From an uncultured Prevotella sp. (GTDB lineage Bacteria; Bacteroidota; Bacteroidia; Bacteroidales; Bacteroidaceae), in the NCBI GenBank assembly GCA_900319905.1, contig ONQB01000026.1, forward strand, positions 1-44,261: a stretch of 44,261 nucleotides of DNA. The letters are read 5' to 3'. Below, piece after piece: positions 30,639 to 39,711 of this stretch. The translations under genes were made by a program, and so were the position numbers. Position 1 is the stretch's first letter, and each line of letters starts with the position of its first letter. The notes beneath the pieces were generated by a model. It had not been told where the DNA came from and ran no database searches. It worked only from the letters and a program-made list of their open reading frames with translations.

Positions 30639-33600
30639 ATGAGAAAGGTCTTGTTCACTCTCCTGGCACTTGTAGTTGCGATGTCAGTTCTAGCCGACGA
30701 CTATACAGCCAAATGGAAGAAAGTTAATGAAGCAGAAAAGAAAGATCTGCCTCAAACCGAAATTAGTCTACTGAGGCAGATAGCCAATAAGGCTGAGAAT
30801 GAAAAGCAATACGGTCATTTGCTGAAAGCCCAGTTAATGGAATACAGATGTTTGGCCAATATTTCCCCAGACTCTATTGGTCCCACACTTGTCCGACTTC
30901 AGGAGAAACAACGCCGAGCCAGCGACCCTGCGCTGAAGGCAGTCTATGCCTGTGCTTTGGGCAGTCTTTATGACAGCAACCTTCCCAAAACAGCCAACGA
31001 CAATGCCCAAAAGAGCGCTGCTTGGTTTAAGCAAGCTTTGTCCGACCCCGACATGCTGGCCCACCACAAGGCTACCGACTATGAGCCGACCATTATCAAA
31101 GGCGACTTCAGCAAAGCGTTTGGCGACGACTTGCTTCACGTCATTGGCATGCAGGCAAAGGACTTCAAGCTACTGAGCCGTTACTATCAGGAGCATGGCA
31201 ACCGCGGTGCAGCATGTCTGAGCGCATTGTTCGATTTGCGACAGAACCGCCAATACTTCGGCAACAAGAGGGCTCAAGCAATTTATATCGGTCATCTCGA
31301 TTCACTGATCAACGCCTATCGCGACCTCCCCGAGGCAGGCGAGCTAGCCATTGAGAGGCTTACCGCCATGTCGGAGAACGATTTTGCCCCCATAGCACAA
31401 CAGGTGCAATACATCAACCACTCGATGCAGACATGGTCATCGTGGCCACGCATCAAGCAATTAGCCAACGAGTTGAAGTCGCGTACCAACCCCAGCATCA
31501 GCTATCAGTTGCAGGAAGGGAAGATACTGCCCAACACTCCCTTCACCCTGTATCTTCAGCAGATTAGAAACGTGAGGGAAGCCATTGTCAACATCTATCG
31601 CGTCAATGTGGAAGGCAACACCCACTTATCATGCAACGATCCAAAGAGCTATGCCAAGCTCAAGCAATTGGTCGTGCCCACCGCTGTTTTCACCCAGCGC
31701 CACCAGTATGACAAGGCCGCTTGGGAAAGCCACAATGACAGCATCGTCATATCCTCGCTGCCCGTTGGCGTCTATCTCGTAGAGGTTAGCACGTCCGATA
31801 AGAATGTACCGGTCAGTCGCAGTCTGCTGCGCGTCAGCAATCTGATGATGCTGCAGCAACCTCTTCCCGACAAGGTTACCCGTATTGTCGTTGTCAATGC
31901 TACGACTGGGGCCCCCGTCAGCAACGCCAAACTACAATTGACGAAGCATGACCACACCATTGTTACGACCCTCACCACCGACAGCAACGGCGAGGTGGCC
32001 TATACCAACAACAGCACTGTGCGCTACCTCTGGCCAAGTACTAATGACGATAAAGCCAGCACAGAGACCTATTATTACACATATAGCTCCATGTACGGCT
32101 ATTGGACAGACAGCGATAAGGGGATAGCCAACAAGCTGTCAGCCTACACCGACCGTGCCCTATACCGTCCAGGACAAGCCGTGCACGTGGCAGCCATTGC
32201 CTGGCAAGCCGACAAAAACACACTGACATCGAAGCCCTTCACCGATAAGATGCTCAAGTTCAGTCTCATCAACGTTAATGGTAAGATCGTGAATGAGCAG
32301 AGCACCACCACCGATCAGTTCGGCACGGCATCGGCCGACTTCGTGTTGCCTGCAACAGGGTTAACGGGCCGTTACACGATTTCCGTGAGAGGTGAAGGTT
32401 GCTTCACAAGTCGTCAAATCGACGTAGAAGAATATAAGCGCCCCACCTTCCAAGTAACCTTCGAAAAATACAAGGGCCACTACCAGGCCGGCGACACCAT
32501 CAGCATCCATGGCATGGCCACTACCTATAGCGGAATGCCCGTGCAGAATGCCAAGGTAGCCTACACTATCAACCGCAGCCAGGGACTGTGGTGGTGGCGG
32601 CGTGGCAACGATGAACTTATCGCCAACGACACCATCTGCACAACTGACGACGGTTCGTTCTCCGTGAGACTGCCTCTGACCTATCCCGACAACGTAGACG
32701 TCAGCCGATCGGTCTTCTTCAACTTCGATATCCAGGCCACTGTCACCGACGGCGCCGGTGAAAGCCGCGAGGGCAGCATATCAATACCCTTGAGCAACCG
32801 CTCATCAATCCTTGAGACCAGCCTGCCAGAGAAGACTTTGAAAGACAGTCTCAAGTCCTTCACACTCAACTATAAGAACCTCTCGGGCGAAGAGATTGCG
32901 GGCACTGTCAGCTATCGTTTCGACAAAGGGCAATGGCGACAGGCTCACACCAACACCGTCATCTCGATGGAATCACAACTGCACAGTGGCTTACACCAAT
33001 TGGAAGCCATCTGTGGTACTGATACTCTGCACCACCAGTTCATTGTGTTTTCCATCAATGACAAGACACCAGTGACCGAGACCCACGACTGGGCCTACCA
33101 TTCCAACCGGCAGTTCCCTTCCGATGGCAAACCTGTCTACATACAGATAGGCAGTTCTGACCGTGGAACAAAGGTCTATTACACTCTAGTGGCTGACAAC
33201 AAGATTATTGAGCAGGGCTCGAAGACCATTAACAATCAAGTCTTCACCCGCAGCTTCACCTACAAGGACAGCTACGGCGACGGTCTCTGCTTCTCCGCAG
33301 CATGGGTGGTGAAAGGAAAGGCCTACAGTCACACATTCTTCATCAATCGGCCTGTCCCAGACAATCGACTACACATCACATGGACGACATTCCGCAACAA
33401 GCTCACCCCCGGACAGAAGGAACAGTGGACCATGCACATTGCCTCACCTGACGGCAAACCGGCCAAGGCTCAGCTGCTGAGTACCCTCTACGACAAGAGC
33501 CTCGATGCCATCACGGCGCACAACTGGCAGTTCAGCAATACTTTCCCACTGTCAATCACCCGTCTGACATGGGTCGGCAGCCACAACTACAAGCTCTACG

Positions 33601-36155
33601 GCTACAGCTACAAGGATGCGAAATACGATAATGTGCCTGACCTACAGTTCGACCGCTTCGACGAAAGCCTCTTCGGTCAGATCTTCGCCTATGGCGTCAA
33701 TCCACGCATGAAACGCGTAATGATGAGCCGCGCCAGTGCCCAGAATGATTTACAGGAAGTCGTCTTATTATCTGAACTTAAGGAAAATGTATCGACCGAC
33801 GACATGGCAGGGACAGGCATGGTACTAACAGCTGCCCCGGCACCGACCCATTCATCCGACGCGACACCTCAACTGCGTGAGAATCTCAAGGAGACTGCAT
33901 TCTTCTATCCGGCTCTGCAAACCAACGACAAGGGCGACATCGACATCAGCTTCACTCTGCCAGAAAGCGTCACTACCTGGCGCTTCCTTGGACTGGCTCA
34001 CGACAGTCTGATGAACTATGCCCTGACCGATTGTGAGGCCGTGGCCTCTAAGCAGGTGATGGTCGAGCCCAATATGCCGCGATTCCTCAGAGAGGGCGAC
34101 AAGGCAACCATCAGTACACGCATCTTCAACACGACAGACAAGCCACTCAGCGGGCGTATACACCTTATTATATATAATCCCGACAACGACCAGACCATCG
34201 CGTCGGCAAGCAAGCCCTTCAGCACCAATGCCAAGGGCACAGCAACGGCCAGCTTCGACGTCGACGCCCAGCAACTGACAACAAAAGCCGATGGGCAAAC
34301 TCTGCTGGCTGCCCGCATCTATGCAGAGGGCAACGGTTTCAGCGATGGCGAGCAGCATTACCTGCCCATTCTGCCCAATCGCGAACAGGTCATCAACACC
34401 ATACCCTTCTATCAGAACACTGCCGGAAACAAGGACATTGACCTCACACGGTTGTTCCCCGCCGACGCCACACAGCGCCACCTCACGATAGAATACACCA
34501 ACAACCCGGCCTGGCTCGTCGTGCAGGCACTGCCCACCATGGCCAACCCCACGCAGAAGGATGCCTTGTCGCTCGCTTCCGCTCTCTATGCCAACATCAT
34601 CGGGCGCACCATCATTACCTCGTCGCCGAAGATAGCACAGACCATCCATCAGTGGCAACAAGAAAACGGCAATGCCACTTCGCTCAACAGCAATCTGGAA
34701 AAGGACAGTGAACTGAAGACCATGTTGCTCGACGAAACTCCATGGGTGGCCGATGCCAACCACGAGTCAGACCAGAAACGACAGTTGGCTGGCTACCTCG
34801 ACGCATCCAACACCGACTACCGGATCAGCACCTTTACCACACAACTCAAGCAACTGCAGCATACCGACGGTTCCTTCAGCTGGTGGCCTGGTATGGACGG
34901 CAATGTCTACATGACCACTGCCGTTGTGGAAACGCTCTGCCGCCTCAACCATCTGGCAGGTCAGCAATCAGACCTCGATGACATGCTCAGCAAAGCCTTT
35001 GGCTACCTCGACCAGAAGATGGCCGATGAGGTGAAAGAGCTCAAGCGCATGGAGAAAAAAGGCATCAAGAATCTTCAGCCCAGTGAGACTGCCTGTCACT
35101 GGCTGTATGCCAGCGCCCTGGCCAACCGTGCGAAGACCAGCGACATGAGCTACCTCATCAACCTGCTCAGCAAGGCACCCACCAAACTCACCATCTATGG
35201 TAAGGCTGGCGCTGCCGTCATCCTGGCACAGTATGGTCAGACAAGCCGTGCTAAGGAATACCTGCAAAGCATCCGCGAGTACACTGTCTATAAAGAAGAA
35301 ATAGGACGCTACTTCGACACAAAGAAGGCACAATACAGCTGGCTCGACTACCGCATCCCCACGCAGACCTTCGCCATCGAGGCACTGAAGATGCTCACAC
35401 CCAACGACACCCTGACCATCTCAGAGATGCAGCGCTGGCTGCTCAACGAGAAGCGCACCACCTCATGGAGCACTTCCATCAACAGCGTCAATGCGGTCTA
35501 TGCCTTCCTCTTCAATCCGTCGGGCAACGCCGATATGAGCAAGCTGGCTGGCAGCGAGCAGGCCACCATGTATCTCGACGGAGCGGTCATCCAACAGCCC
35601 AAGGCCACCGCAGCCATCGGCTATGTGAAGGTAGCGCCAAACCTCAACAGCCCGACAGCAGCTGTCAACAAGCTTACCATCGAGAAGAAATCGACAGGCA
35701 CCTCATGGGGCGCCGTCTACAGCAGTTTCACACAGAAGTCCACTCAAGTGGCCAATGCAGCCTCGGGCATCAAGGTGACAAGAAGCGTGAAGCCCACCAC
35801 CTTAGGCAAAGCCACTTCCAGTCAAGTCTACAAGGTTGGACAGAAGGTTGTGGTAACCATCACCATTGAGGCCGACCGCGACTACGACTTTGTTAACGTG
35901 CAGGACAAGCGTGCCGCCTGCCTCGAACCAGCCAACCAACAGAGCGGTTACAACGGTGAGTACTACGCTGCCCCAAAAGACAATGTCACGAACTACTATT
36001 TCGACAAACTGACCAAAGGACGCCATGTCATAGAGACAACCTATTACATCGACCGTCCCGGCGACTATGCTACAGGCATCTGCACCGTTCAGTGTGCCTA
36101 CGCCCCGGAGTTCTCCGGCCGCGAGGCTGCCAAGGTCATTCGTGTAGCACAATAA
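30639..36155 (+). CDS. Alpha-2-macroglobulin family protein without thioester motif
   Basis: The 1838-residue protein begins with a signal peptide (to about residue 19). An alpha-helical region of about 20-290 precedes the macroglobulin domains. The MG3-type signature TDRALYRPGQAV is near 503, and the conserved A2M block with TWRFLGLAHDSL and later PRFLREGDKATI is near 1110-1155. A helical thioester-domain-like region follows (about 1270-1580, with DGSFSWWPGMDG), then a C-terminal receptor-like domain with DRPGDYATG. The CxEQ thioester motif of protease-trapping A2Ms is absent, so it cannot covalently trap proteases that way. Bacterial A2Ms guard the periplasm and often pair with PBP1C, which is absent here. 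DUF1573 and ispH genes follow at 34 and 18 nt. Confidence 0.9.
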   Translation: MRKVLFTLLALVVAMSVLADDYTAKWKKVNEAEKKDLPQTEISLLRQIANKAENEKQYGHLLKAQLMEYRCLANISPDSIGPTLVRLQEKQRRASDPALKAVYACALGSLYDSNLPKTANDNAQKSAAWFKQALSDPDMLAHHKATDYEPTIIKGDFSKAFGDDLLHVIGMQAKDFKLLSRYYQEHGNRGAACLSALFDLRQNRQYFGNKRAQAIYIGHLDSLINAYRDLPEAGELAIERLTAMSENDFAPIAQQVQYINHSMQTWSSWPRIKQLANELKSRTNPSISYQLQEGKILPNTPFTLYLQQIRNVREAIVNIYRVNVEGNTHLSCNDPKSYAKLKQLVVPTAVFTQRHQYDKAAWESHNDSIVISSLPVGVYLVEVSTSDKNVPVSRSLLRVSNLMMLQQPLPDKVTRIVVVNATTGAPVSNAKLQLTKHDHTIVTTLTTDSNGEVAYTNNSTVRYLWPSTNDDKASTETYYYTYSSMYGYWTDSDKGIANKLSAYTDRALYRPGQAVHVAAIAWQADKNTLTSKPFTDKMLKFSLINVNGKIVNEQSTTTDQFGTASADFVLPATGLTGRYTISVRGEGCFTSRQIDVEEYKRPTFQVTFEKYKGHYQAGDTISIHGMATTYSGMPVQNAKVAYTINRSQGLWWWRRGNDELIANDTICTTDDGSFSVRLPLTYPDNVDVSRSVFFNFDIQATVTDGAGESREGSISIPLSNRSSILETSLPEKTLKDSLKSFTLNYKNLSGEEIAGTVSYRFDKGQWRQAHTNTVISMESQLHSGLHQLEAICGTDTLHHQFIVFSINDKTPVTETHDWAYHSNRQFPSDGKPVYIQIGSSDRGTKVYYTLVADNKIIEQGSKTINNQVFTRSFTYKDSYGDGLCFSAAWVVKGKAYSHTFFINRPVPDNRLHITWTTFRNKLTPGQKEQWTMHIASPDGKPAKAQLLSTLYDKSLDAITAHNWQFSNTFPLSITRLTWVGSHNYKLYGYSYKDAKYDNVPDLQFDRFDESLFGQIFAYGVNPRMKRVMMSRASAQNDLQEVVLLSELKENVSTDDMAGTGMVLTAAPAPTHSSDATPQLRENLKETAFFYPALQTNDKGDIDISFTLPESVTTWRFLGLAHDSLMNYALTDCEAVASKQVMVEPNMPRFLREGDKATISTRIFNTTDKPLSGRIHLIIYNPDNDQTIASASKPFSTNAKGTATASFDVDAQQLTTKADGQTLLAARIYAEGNGFSDGEQHYLPILPNREQVINTIPFYQNTAGNKDIDLTRLFPADATQRHLTIEYTNNPAWLVVQALPTMANPTQKDALSLASALYANIIGRTIITSSPKIAQTIHQWQQENGNATSLNSNLEKDSELKTMLLDETPWVADANHESDQKRQLAGYLDASNTDYRISTFTTQLKQLQHTDGSFSWWPGMDGNVYMTTAVVETLCRLNHLAGQQSDLDDMLSKAFGYLDQKMADEVKELKRMEKKGIKNLQPSETACHWLYASALANRAKTSDMSYLINLLSKAPTKLTIYGKAGAAVILAQYGQTSRAKEYLQSIREYTVYKEEIGRYFDTKKAQYSWLDYRIPTQTFAIEALKMLTPNDTLTISEMQRWLLNEKRTTSWSTSINSVNAVYAFLFNPSGNADMSKLAGSEQATMYLDGAVIQQPKATAAIGYVKVAPNLNSPTAAVNKLTIEKKSTGTSWGAVYSSFTQKSTQVANAASGIKVTRSVKPTTLGKATSSQVYKVGQKVVVTITIEADRDYDFVNVQDKRAACLEPANQQSGYNGEYYAAPKDNVTNYYFDKLTKGRHVIETTYYIDRPGDYATGICTVQCAYAPEFSGREAAKVIRVAQ

Positions 36156-36189
36156 ACCGACAATTACACCATCACGCAACGATACGATC

Positions 36190-37269
36190 ATGAAGATAAA
36201 CAAGACTATAACCATCTTATTGCTGACACCGCTTGGGCTTTGGACCCCCGCAGTGTCAGCCCAACAGATAACGACCGCCAACACGGCCATCAACTGTGGG
36301 CAGGTGACATTCCGGCAACCCATCAAGGCTGAATTCACGCTGAAAAACAGCGGCACTCAGCCCCTCATCATCAAGGACGTGCGCTCCTCCTGCGGCTGCA
36401 CCACCGTGGAATACGACAAAGAGCCCATCGCATCCGGCCAGACCTTCAAGGTGAGCGCTGTCTACGATGCCAAGCAGATGGGGCACTTCCAAAAACAACT
36501 GGGCATATACAGCAATGCCTCCGACGAGCCTTTCATGCTGACCATCAAGGGGGTCGTAGTGGAGCACATCAAGAATTTCAAGGGCGAATACCCCTACACC
36601 ATCGGCATGCTCCGTGCCGATACCAGTGAGGTAGAGTTCAACAATGTCAACCGCGGCGATATGCCTCTGTTTAAGCTTCACCTGATGAACGATTCCGACC
36701 AAGTGGCCGAGCCTCAGCTCATGCATTTGCCCACCTATCTGCGCGGCCAGGTAACGCCCGAGCGTATAGCACCGGGCCACAGCGGCACAGTGACCCTTCA
36801 GCTCGACTCACGCAAGCTGCGTGAACTGGGACTGACGCAGACTTCCATCTACCTCGGCATGTTCCCAGGTGACAAAGTGGCGCCCAACAAGGAGATACCG
36901 GTCAACATCATCCTTCTGCCCGACTTCGGCAACCTCACCGAGGCGCAACGCGCCAACGCCCCTGAACTCAGACTCTCGAAAGGACGTATCGACCTGGGCG
37001 AGTTCAACAACAAGAAACACAAGTCCGACGACCTCGTCATCACCAATCAGGGTAAGTCTACTCTCAACATACGCTCTATACAGATGCTGACCGGCGGCCT
37101 TGAGGTGTCGCTCAGCAAGCAGAATATCGAGCCAGGCCAATCAGCCAAATTAAAAGTGACCGCCACCGCCTCGGAGCTGAGAAAGGCTAGGTCAAGGGCA
37201 CGCATCCTGATGATCACCAACGACCCAAGTCAGGCAAAAGTTATGATACCCATTATTTACAAACTATAA
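36190..37269 (+). CDS. Exported DUF1573 domain protein
   Basis: The 359-residue protein has a signal peptide (to about residue 24) followed by a DUF1573 domain with the typical block NSGTQPLIIKDVRSSCGCT near 53-71 and YDAKQMGHF. Immunoglobulin-like strands fill the rest, with a second similar repeat near 270-355 (LVITNQGKSTLNIRSIQML split across two strands). DUF1573 proteins are abundant periplasmic proteins of Bacteroidota with no assigned function. It lies 34 nt after the alpha-2-macroglobulin gene and 18 nt before ispH, so all three are probably co-transcribed. The cysteine pair in SSCGC may bind metal or form a disulfide; this is inference. Confidence 0.87.
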   Translation: MKINKTITILLLTPLGLWTPAVSAQQITTANTAINCGQVTFRQPIKAEFTLKNSGTQPLIIKDVRSSCGCTTVEYDKEPIASGQTFKVSAVYDAKQMGHFQKQLGIYSNASDEPFMLTIKGVVVEHIKNFKGEYPYTIGMLRADTSEVEFNNVNRGDMPLFKLHLMNDSDQVAEPQLMHLPTYLRGQVTPERIAPGHSGTVTLQLDSRKLRELGLTQTSIYLGMFPGDKVAPNKEIPVNIILLPDFGNLTEAQRANAPELRLSKGRIDLGEFNNKKHKSDDLVITNQGKSTLNIRSIQMLTGGLEVSLSKQNIEPGQSAKLKVTATASELRKARSRARILMITNDPSQAKVMIPIIYKL

Positions 37270-37287
37270 TACAAGAAAAGAAATCAT

Positions 37288-38148
37288 ATGAATGTAGAAA
37301 TTGAGATAGACAACGGCAGTGGTTTCTGCTTTGGCGTTACTACAGCCATACGCAAAGCCGAGGAAGAACTGGCCCAGGACGGTCAGCTCTATTGCCTGGG
37401 CGACATCGTGCACAACGGCATGGAGATGGAACGCCTGCACCGGCAAGGACTCATCACCATCGACCACGAGCAGTTCAACCAATTGCACAACGCCAAGGTG
37501 CTGTTGCGTGCTCATGGTGAGCCACCTGAGACCTACGAGATTGCCCAGCGTAACAACATAGAGATTGTCGACGCCACCTGTCCCGTGGTGCTGGCCTTAC
37601 AAGGACGCATCAAACGGCAGTACGTGGGCAACCCCAATGGGCAAATTGTCATCTTCGGCAAGAACGGGCACGCAGAGGTACTGGGCCTCGTCGGACAGAC
37701 GCACGGCCACGCCATCGTCGTGGAAAATCTGGAAGACGTAAAGCGCAAGGTGGATTTTGAACGTGACATCACCCTGTTCTCGCAGACAACGAAGAATCTT
37801 GATGAGTACCGGCTCATCATCAGCTACATCCAAGACCATCTCAATCCACAGGCCACCTTCAAGAACTACGACACCATCTGCCGGCAAGTGGCCAACCGCA
37901 TGCCACACATCGCCGACTTCGCTGCCCACCACGACGCCATACTCTTCGTGAGTGGCCGCAAGAGTAGCAACGGGCACGCACTCTTCTCCCGATGCCTGGC
38001 CGTCAACCCCAACAGCCATCATATCGAAAGCAAGGAAGAGATTGACTACGAATGGTTCAAAGATGCACGGACCATTGGCATCTGCGGAGCCACAAGTACG
38101 CCGAAATGGCTGATGGAACAGTGCAGAGACGCTATTCTGAACCATTGA
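37288..38148 (+). CDS. ispH: 4-hydroxy-3-methylbut-2-enyl diphosphate reductase
   Basis: IspH catalyses the last step of the MEP isoprenoid pathway, forming IPP and DMAPP with a [4Fe-4S] cluster. The 286-residue protein has all three cluster cysteines: Cys14 in GFCFGV, Cys98 in DATCPVV and Cys198 in DTICRQ. Substrate residues are also present in VHNG (His42), RAHGEP and NGHAEV (His128, Glu130), and the C-terminal ICGATSTPKWL block is intact. It is last in the operon with the macroglobulin and DUF1573 genes, which have no metabolic link to it. Confidence 0.96.
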   Translation: MNVEIEIDNGSGFCFGVTTAIRKAEEELAQDGQLYCLGDIVHNGMEMERLHRQGLITIDHEQFNQLHNAKVLLRAHGEPPETYEIAQRNNIEIVDATCPVVLALQGRIKRQYVGNPNGQIVIFGKNGHAEVLGLVGQTHGHAIVVENLEDVKRKVDFERDITLFSQTTKNLDEYRLIISYIQDHLNPQATFKNYDTICRQVANRMPHIADFAAHHDAILFVSGRKSSNGHALFSRCLAVNPNSHHIESKEEIDYEWFKDARTIGICGATSTPKWLMEQCRDAILNH

Positions 38149-38243
38149 GACAGACTGGTCGCACCAAGGGGAGATGACTTAGGTCAAGTCAGTTGACGAA
38201 CGTCAAAAATGTAAGACTTTACAGCATTAATACTAACAATTCG

Positions 38244-38274
38244 TTTGTTACAACCATTTTTTCGCTTAACTTTG
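38244..38274 (+). promoter_or_regulatory. Promoter of the small exported protein gene at 38401
   Basis: TTTG (38244-38247), 19 nt, then TAACTTTG (38267-38274), matching consensus. It predicts a start near 38281 and a leader of about 120 nt. Confidence 0.82.
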
Positions 38275-38280
38275 CAAGTG

Positions 38281-38400
38281 TATTAAGGATAACAACTCAA
38301 AGCTACAAGCAATGAGTTAGGGCTAAGGCCCATTAAAACATTAGTTATTAACACAGTCCTTGAGGCTGTAAAGTTTAACTTAAATGAGAAAGGATAACAA
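38281..38400 (+). promoter_or_regulatory. Long 5' leader with repeated AAGGATAACAA
   Basis: The leader of about 120 nt contains AAGGATAACAA at 38286-38296 and again at 38391-38401, just overlapping the ATG, plus a small hairpin GGGC-TAAG-GCCC near 38323-38334. Pairing or protein binding could control translation or mRNA decay. No known riboswitch class is recognised. Confidence 0.4.
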
Positions 38401-38769
38401 ATGAAGAAGATTGTATTAACACTCGTAGCCGTACTGAGTTTGACCAGCGCATTTGCTGAGGATGCTAATTCGACAAGTGCAAACAACGTCGAGGCAGCCA
38501 AATATGAGATCAACATCAACTCAAAGTCTCTTGCCCGCACACTGGGTCTGGACTACTACACAGCCAACAACGTTGAACTCGTCAACAAGGATTTCTCCAA
38601 CGACATGCAGAAGGCTGCCTCTCTGACCGGCCAGGATCGTGCACGTGCCTTCAAGAAGGCCATCAACAGAAACCTCTCCTACATGCACAGACTGTTGGAC
38701 GAAGACCAGTATCGTGAGTATGTCAAGCTGCTCAACGTCACGCTTAACAACCGTGGCCTGAACGACTAG
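38401..38769 (+). CDS. Small exported alpha-helical protein of unknown function
   Basis: The 122-residue protein has a clear signal peptide MKKIVLTLVAVLSLTSAFAE, then a polar linker. A helical domain follows with KSLARTLGLDYYTANNVELV, FSNDMQKAASL, INRNLSYMHRLLDEDQYREYVKLLN. I do not recognise a named family, though short secreted proteins of this kind recur in Prevotella and Bacteroides (recalled). A strong promoter, a long leader and a strong terminator (38813-38856) suggest a highly expressed monocistronic gene. The DEDQYREYVKLLN segment resembles the helical Spy/CpxP-type pattern only loosely. Confidence 0.75.
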   Translation: MKKIVLTLVAVLSLTSAFAEDANSTSANNVEAAKYEININSKSLARTLGLDYYTANNVELVNKDFSNDMQKAASLTGQDRARAFKKAINRNLSYMHRLLDEDQYREYVKLLNVTLNNRGLND

Positions 38770-38812
38770 TAAGACAACACCGCTCCAATAAGAATAATAC
38801 CGCTCCAAATAG

Positions 38813-38856
38813 AAAGAGCTGTATGAAGTGTCTATTCACTCATGCAGCTCTTTTTT
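38813..38856 (+). terminator. Rho-independent terminator after the 38401 gene
   Basis: AAAGAGCTGTATGA pairs with TCATGCAGCTCTTT (one mismatch) around a 12-14 nt loop and ends in TTTTTT. Just before it, CCGCTCCAATAAGAATAATA is followed by a near copy (20-bp step, 38780-38815). Confidence 0.85.
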
Positions 38857-38946
38857 GTGTGTATAAAGACATAGCAGGAAAAGCAATGGTTCCATGTGAC
38901 CATTACCACTGCGACCAGCGTATGTTAGTCTGTCATAAAAACTGAC

Positions 38947-38962
38947 AAGAATTTAACACTTG
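38947..38962 (+). repeat. 16-bp motif shared with the GH2 upstream region
   Basis: AAGAATTTAACACTTG is identical to the minus strand of 17618-17633. It lies about 130 bp upstream of the 22-bp array, in the same order and orientation relative to the GH gene. Confidence 0.85.
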
Positions 38963-39090
38963 GGAACTACGCTGTTTTTTTCAAATCCATATCGATAATT
39001 CAGGATAATGCTTGCCTGAAAAGCTCTAATTTGAGTTTTTCAAGGCTATCTGACCCAGAAAGACCGGAAAATCTGTATACAAGCGACACG

Positions 39091-39210
39091 ATTTCGGCGA
39101 AGAGACCTCACGATATCGGCGAAGAAGCAAGGACATTTCGGCGAAGAAGCAGCACGATATCGCCGAAGAAGCAAGTACTTTTCGGCGAAATGGCAAGTAA
39201 ATGTCGACAA
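39091..39210 (+). repeat. 22-bp periodic array of TTCGSCGAA palindromes, locus 2
   Basis: Cores start at 39093, 39115, 39137, 39159 and 39181, exactly 22 bp apart: TTCGGCGAA, ATCGGCGAA, TTCGGCGAA, ATCGCCGAA, TTCGGCGAA. A degenerate sixth (TGTCGACAA) lies near 39202. The spacers are partly conserved (GAAGCA, CACGAT). The units match those of locus 1 read on the minus strand. Spacing of two helical turns would put all cores on one face of the DNA. Confidence 0.92.
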
Positions 39211-39276
39211 TCTCAAGACCGTTTAGTTTGAGGATTAACGTAAATATCTACTAATCAATCATTTACAAATCAGCTC

Positions 39277-39432
39277 ATGGTGGCGTTTTTTTCAACCAGC
39301 AGGACAGTTGGTGACAAACAGCGCAATAGTGAGAGTGTGGTTGTAAAGATTCTTCGTATAGCCAACGCTTATTACACGTCAAAGACAACAGATGGGAACG
39401 AGCCCATAGTCATGGCTAACGACAACAAATAA
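39277..39432 (+). CDS. Short unrecognised ORF
   Basis: A 51-codon frame (starting MVAFFSTSRTVG, ending VMANDNK) lies between the 22-bp array and the GH51 gene. It has no signal peptide, promoter or recognised domain. It might be a remnant of a larger gene (the NAYYTSKTTDGNEPIV part looks protein-like) or chance. It is listed because the composition is not obviously random. Confidence 0.2.
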   Translation: MVAFFSTSRTVGDKQRNSESVVVKILRIANAYYTSKTTDGNEPIVMANDNK

Positions 39433-39711
39433 GAACCAACAAGGATAGCTGCGGCGCCTGCTGCGCCAAAAGGAGATTCATGAAATACAGTTCAGTGAAG
39501 GTCTATTTCTTAAAAAGCGTTATAATTATTCCCTGGCCCTTAAATTTCAGCTTCGGAAATACGAGATTTTGGAAAATTAGTGCTATTTTTACACCAAATT
39601 TGAAACATCCATGTAATTGCTTCATTTCCATTCCCGAATGTCGCATGAGCAAGATAAACCTATACAGCATATATTGTAACAATTAATAATCAAACAAACA
39701 GTAAGTTACCT

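Larger units (their letters stand above)
38857..39711. other. 855-bp intergenic region upstream of the GH51 gene
   Basis: It contains the 16-bp motif shared with the GH2 upstream region (38947-38962), the 22-bp array (39091-39210), a 51-codon ORF at 39277-39432 and an AT-rich stretch before the GH51 start. The frame at 39480-39686 looks random. I see no clear TAnnTTTG box; TATATTGT near 39670 is the nearest. No RNA gene is recognised. Confidence 0.7.

Noticed and set aside
33852-34763. 303-codon minus-strand ORF within the alpha-2-macroglobulin gene
   Set aside because: It lies entirely inside a well-supported gene, and the composition is that of a shadow frame.
39091-39210. CRISPR array
   Set aside because: The repeats are 9-13 bp with 9-13 bp partly conserved spacers, and there are no cas genes. 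The pattern does not fit repeat and spacer sizes of CRISPR.
39480-39686. 68-codon ORF before the GH51 gene
   Set aside because: Composition looks random and AT-rich, with no signal or domain; it is most likely leader or promoter DNA.
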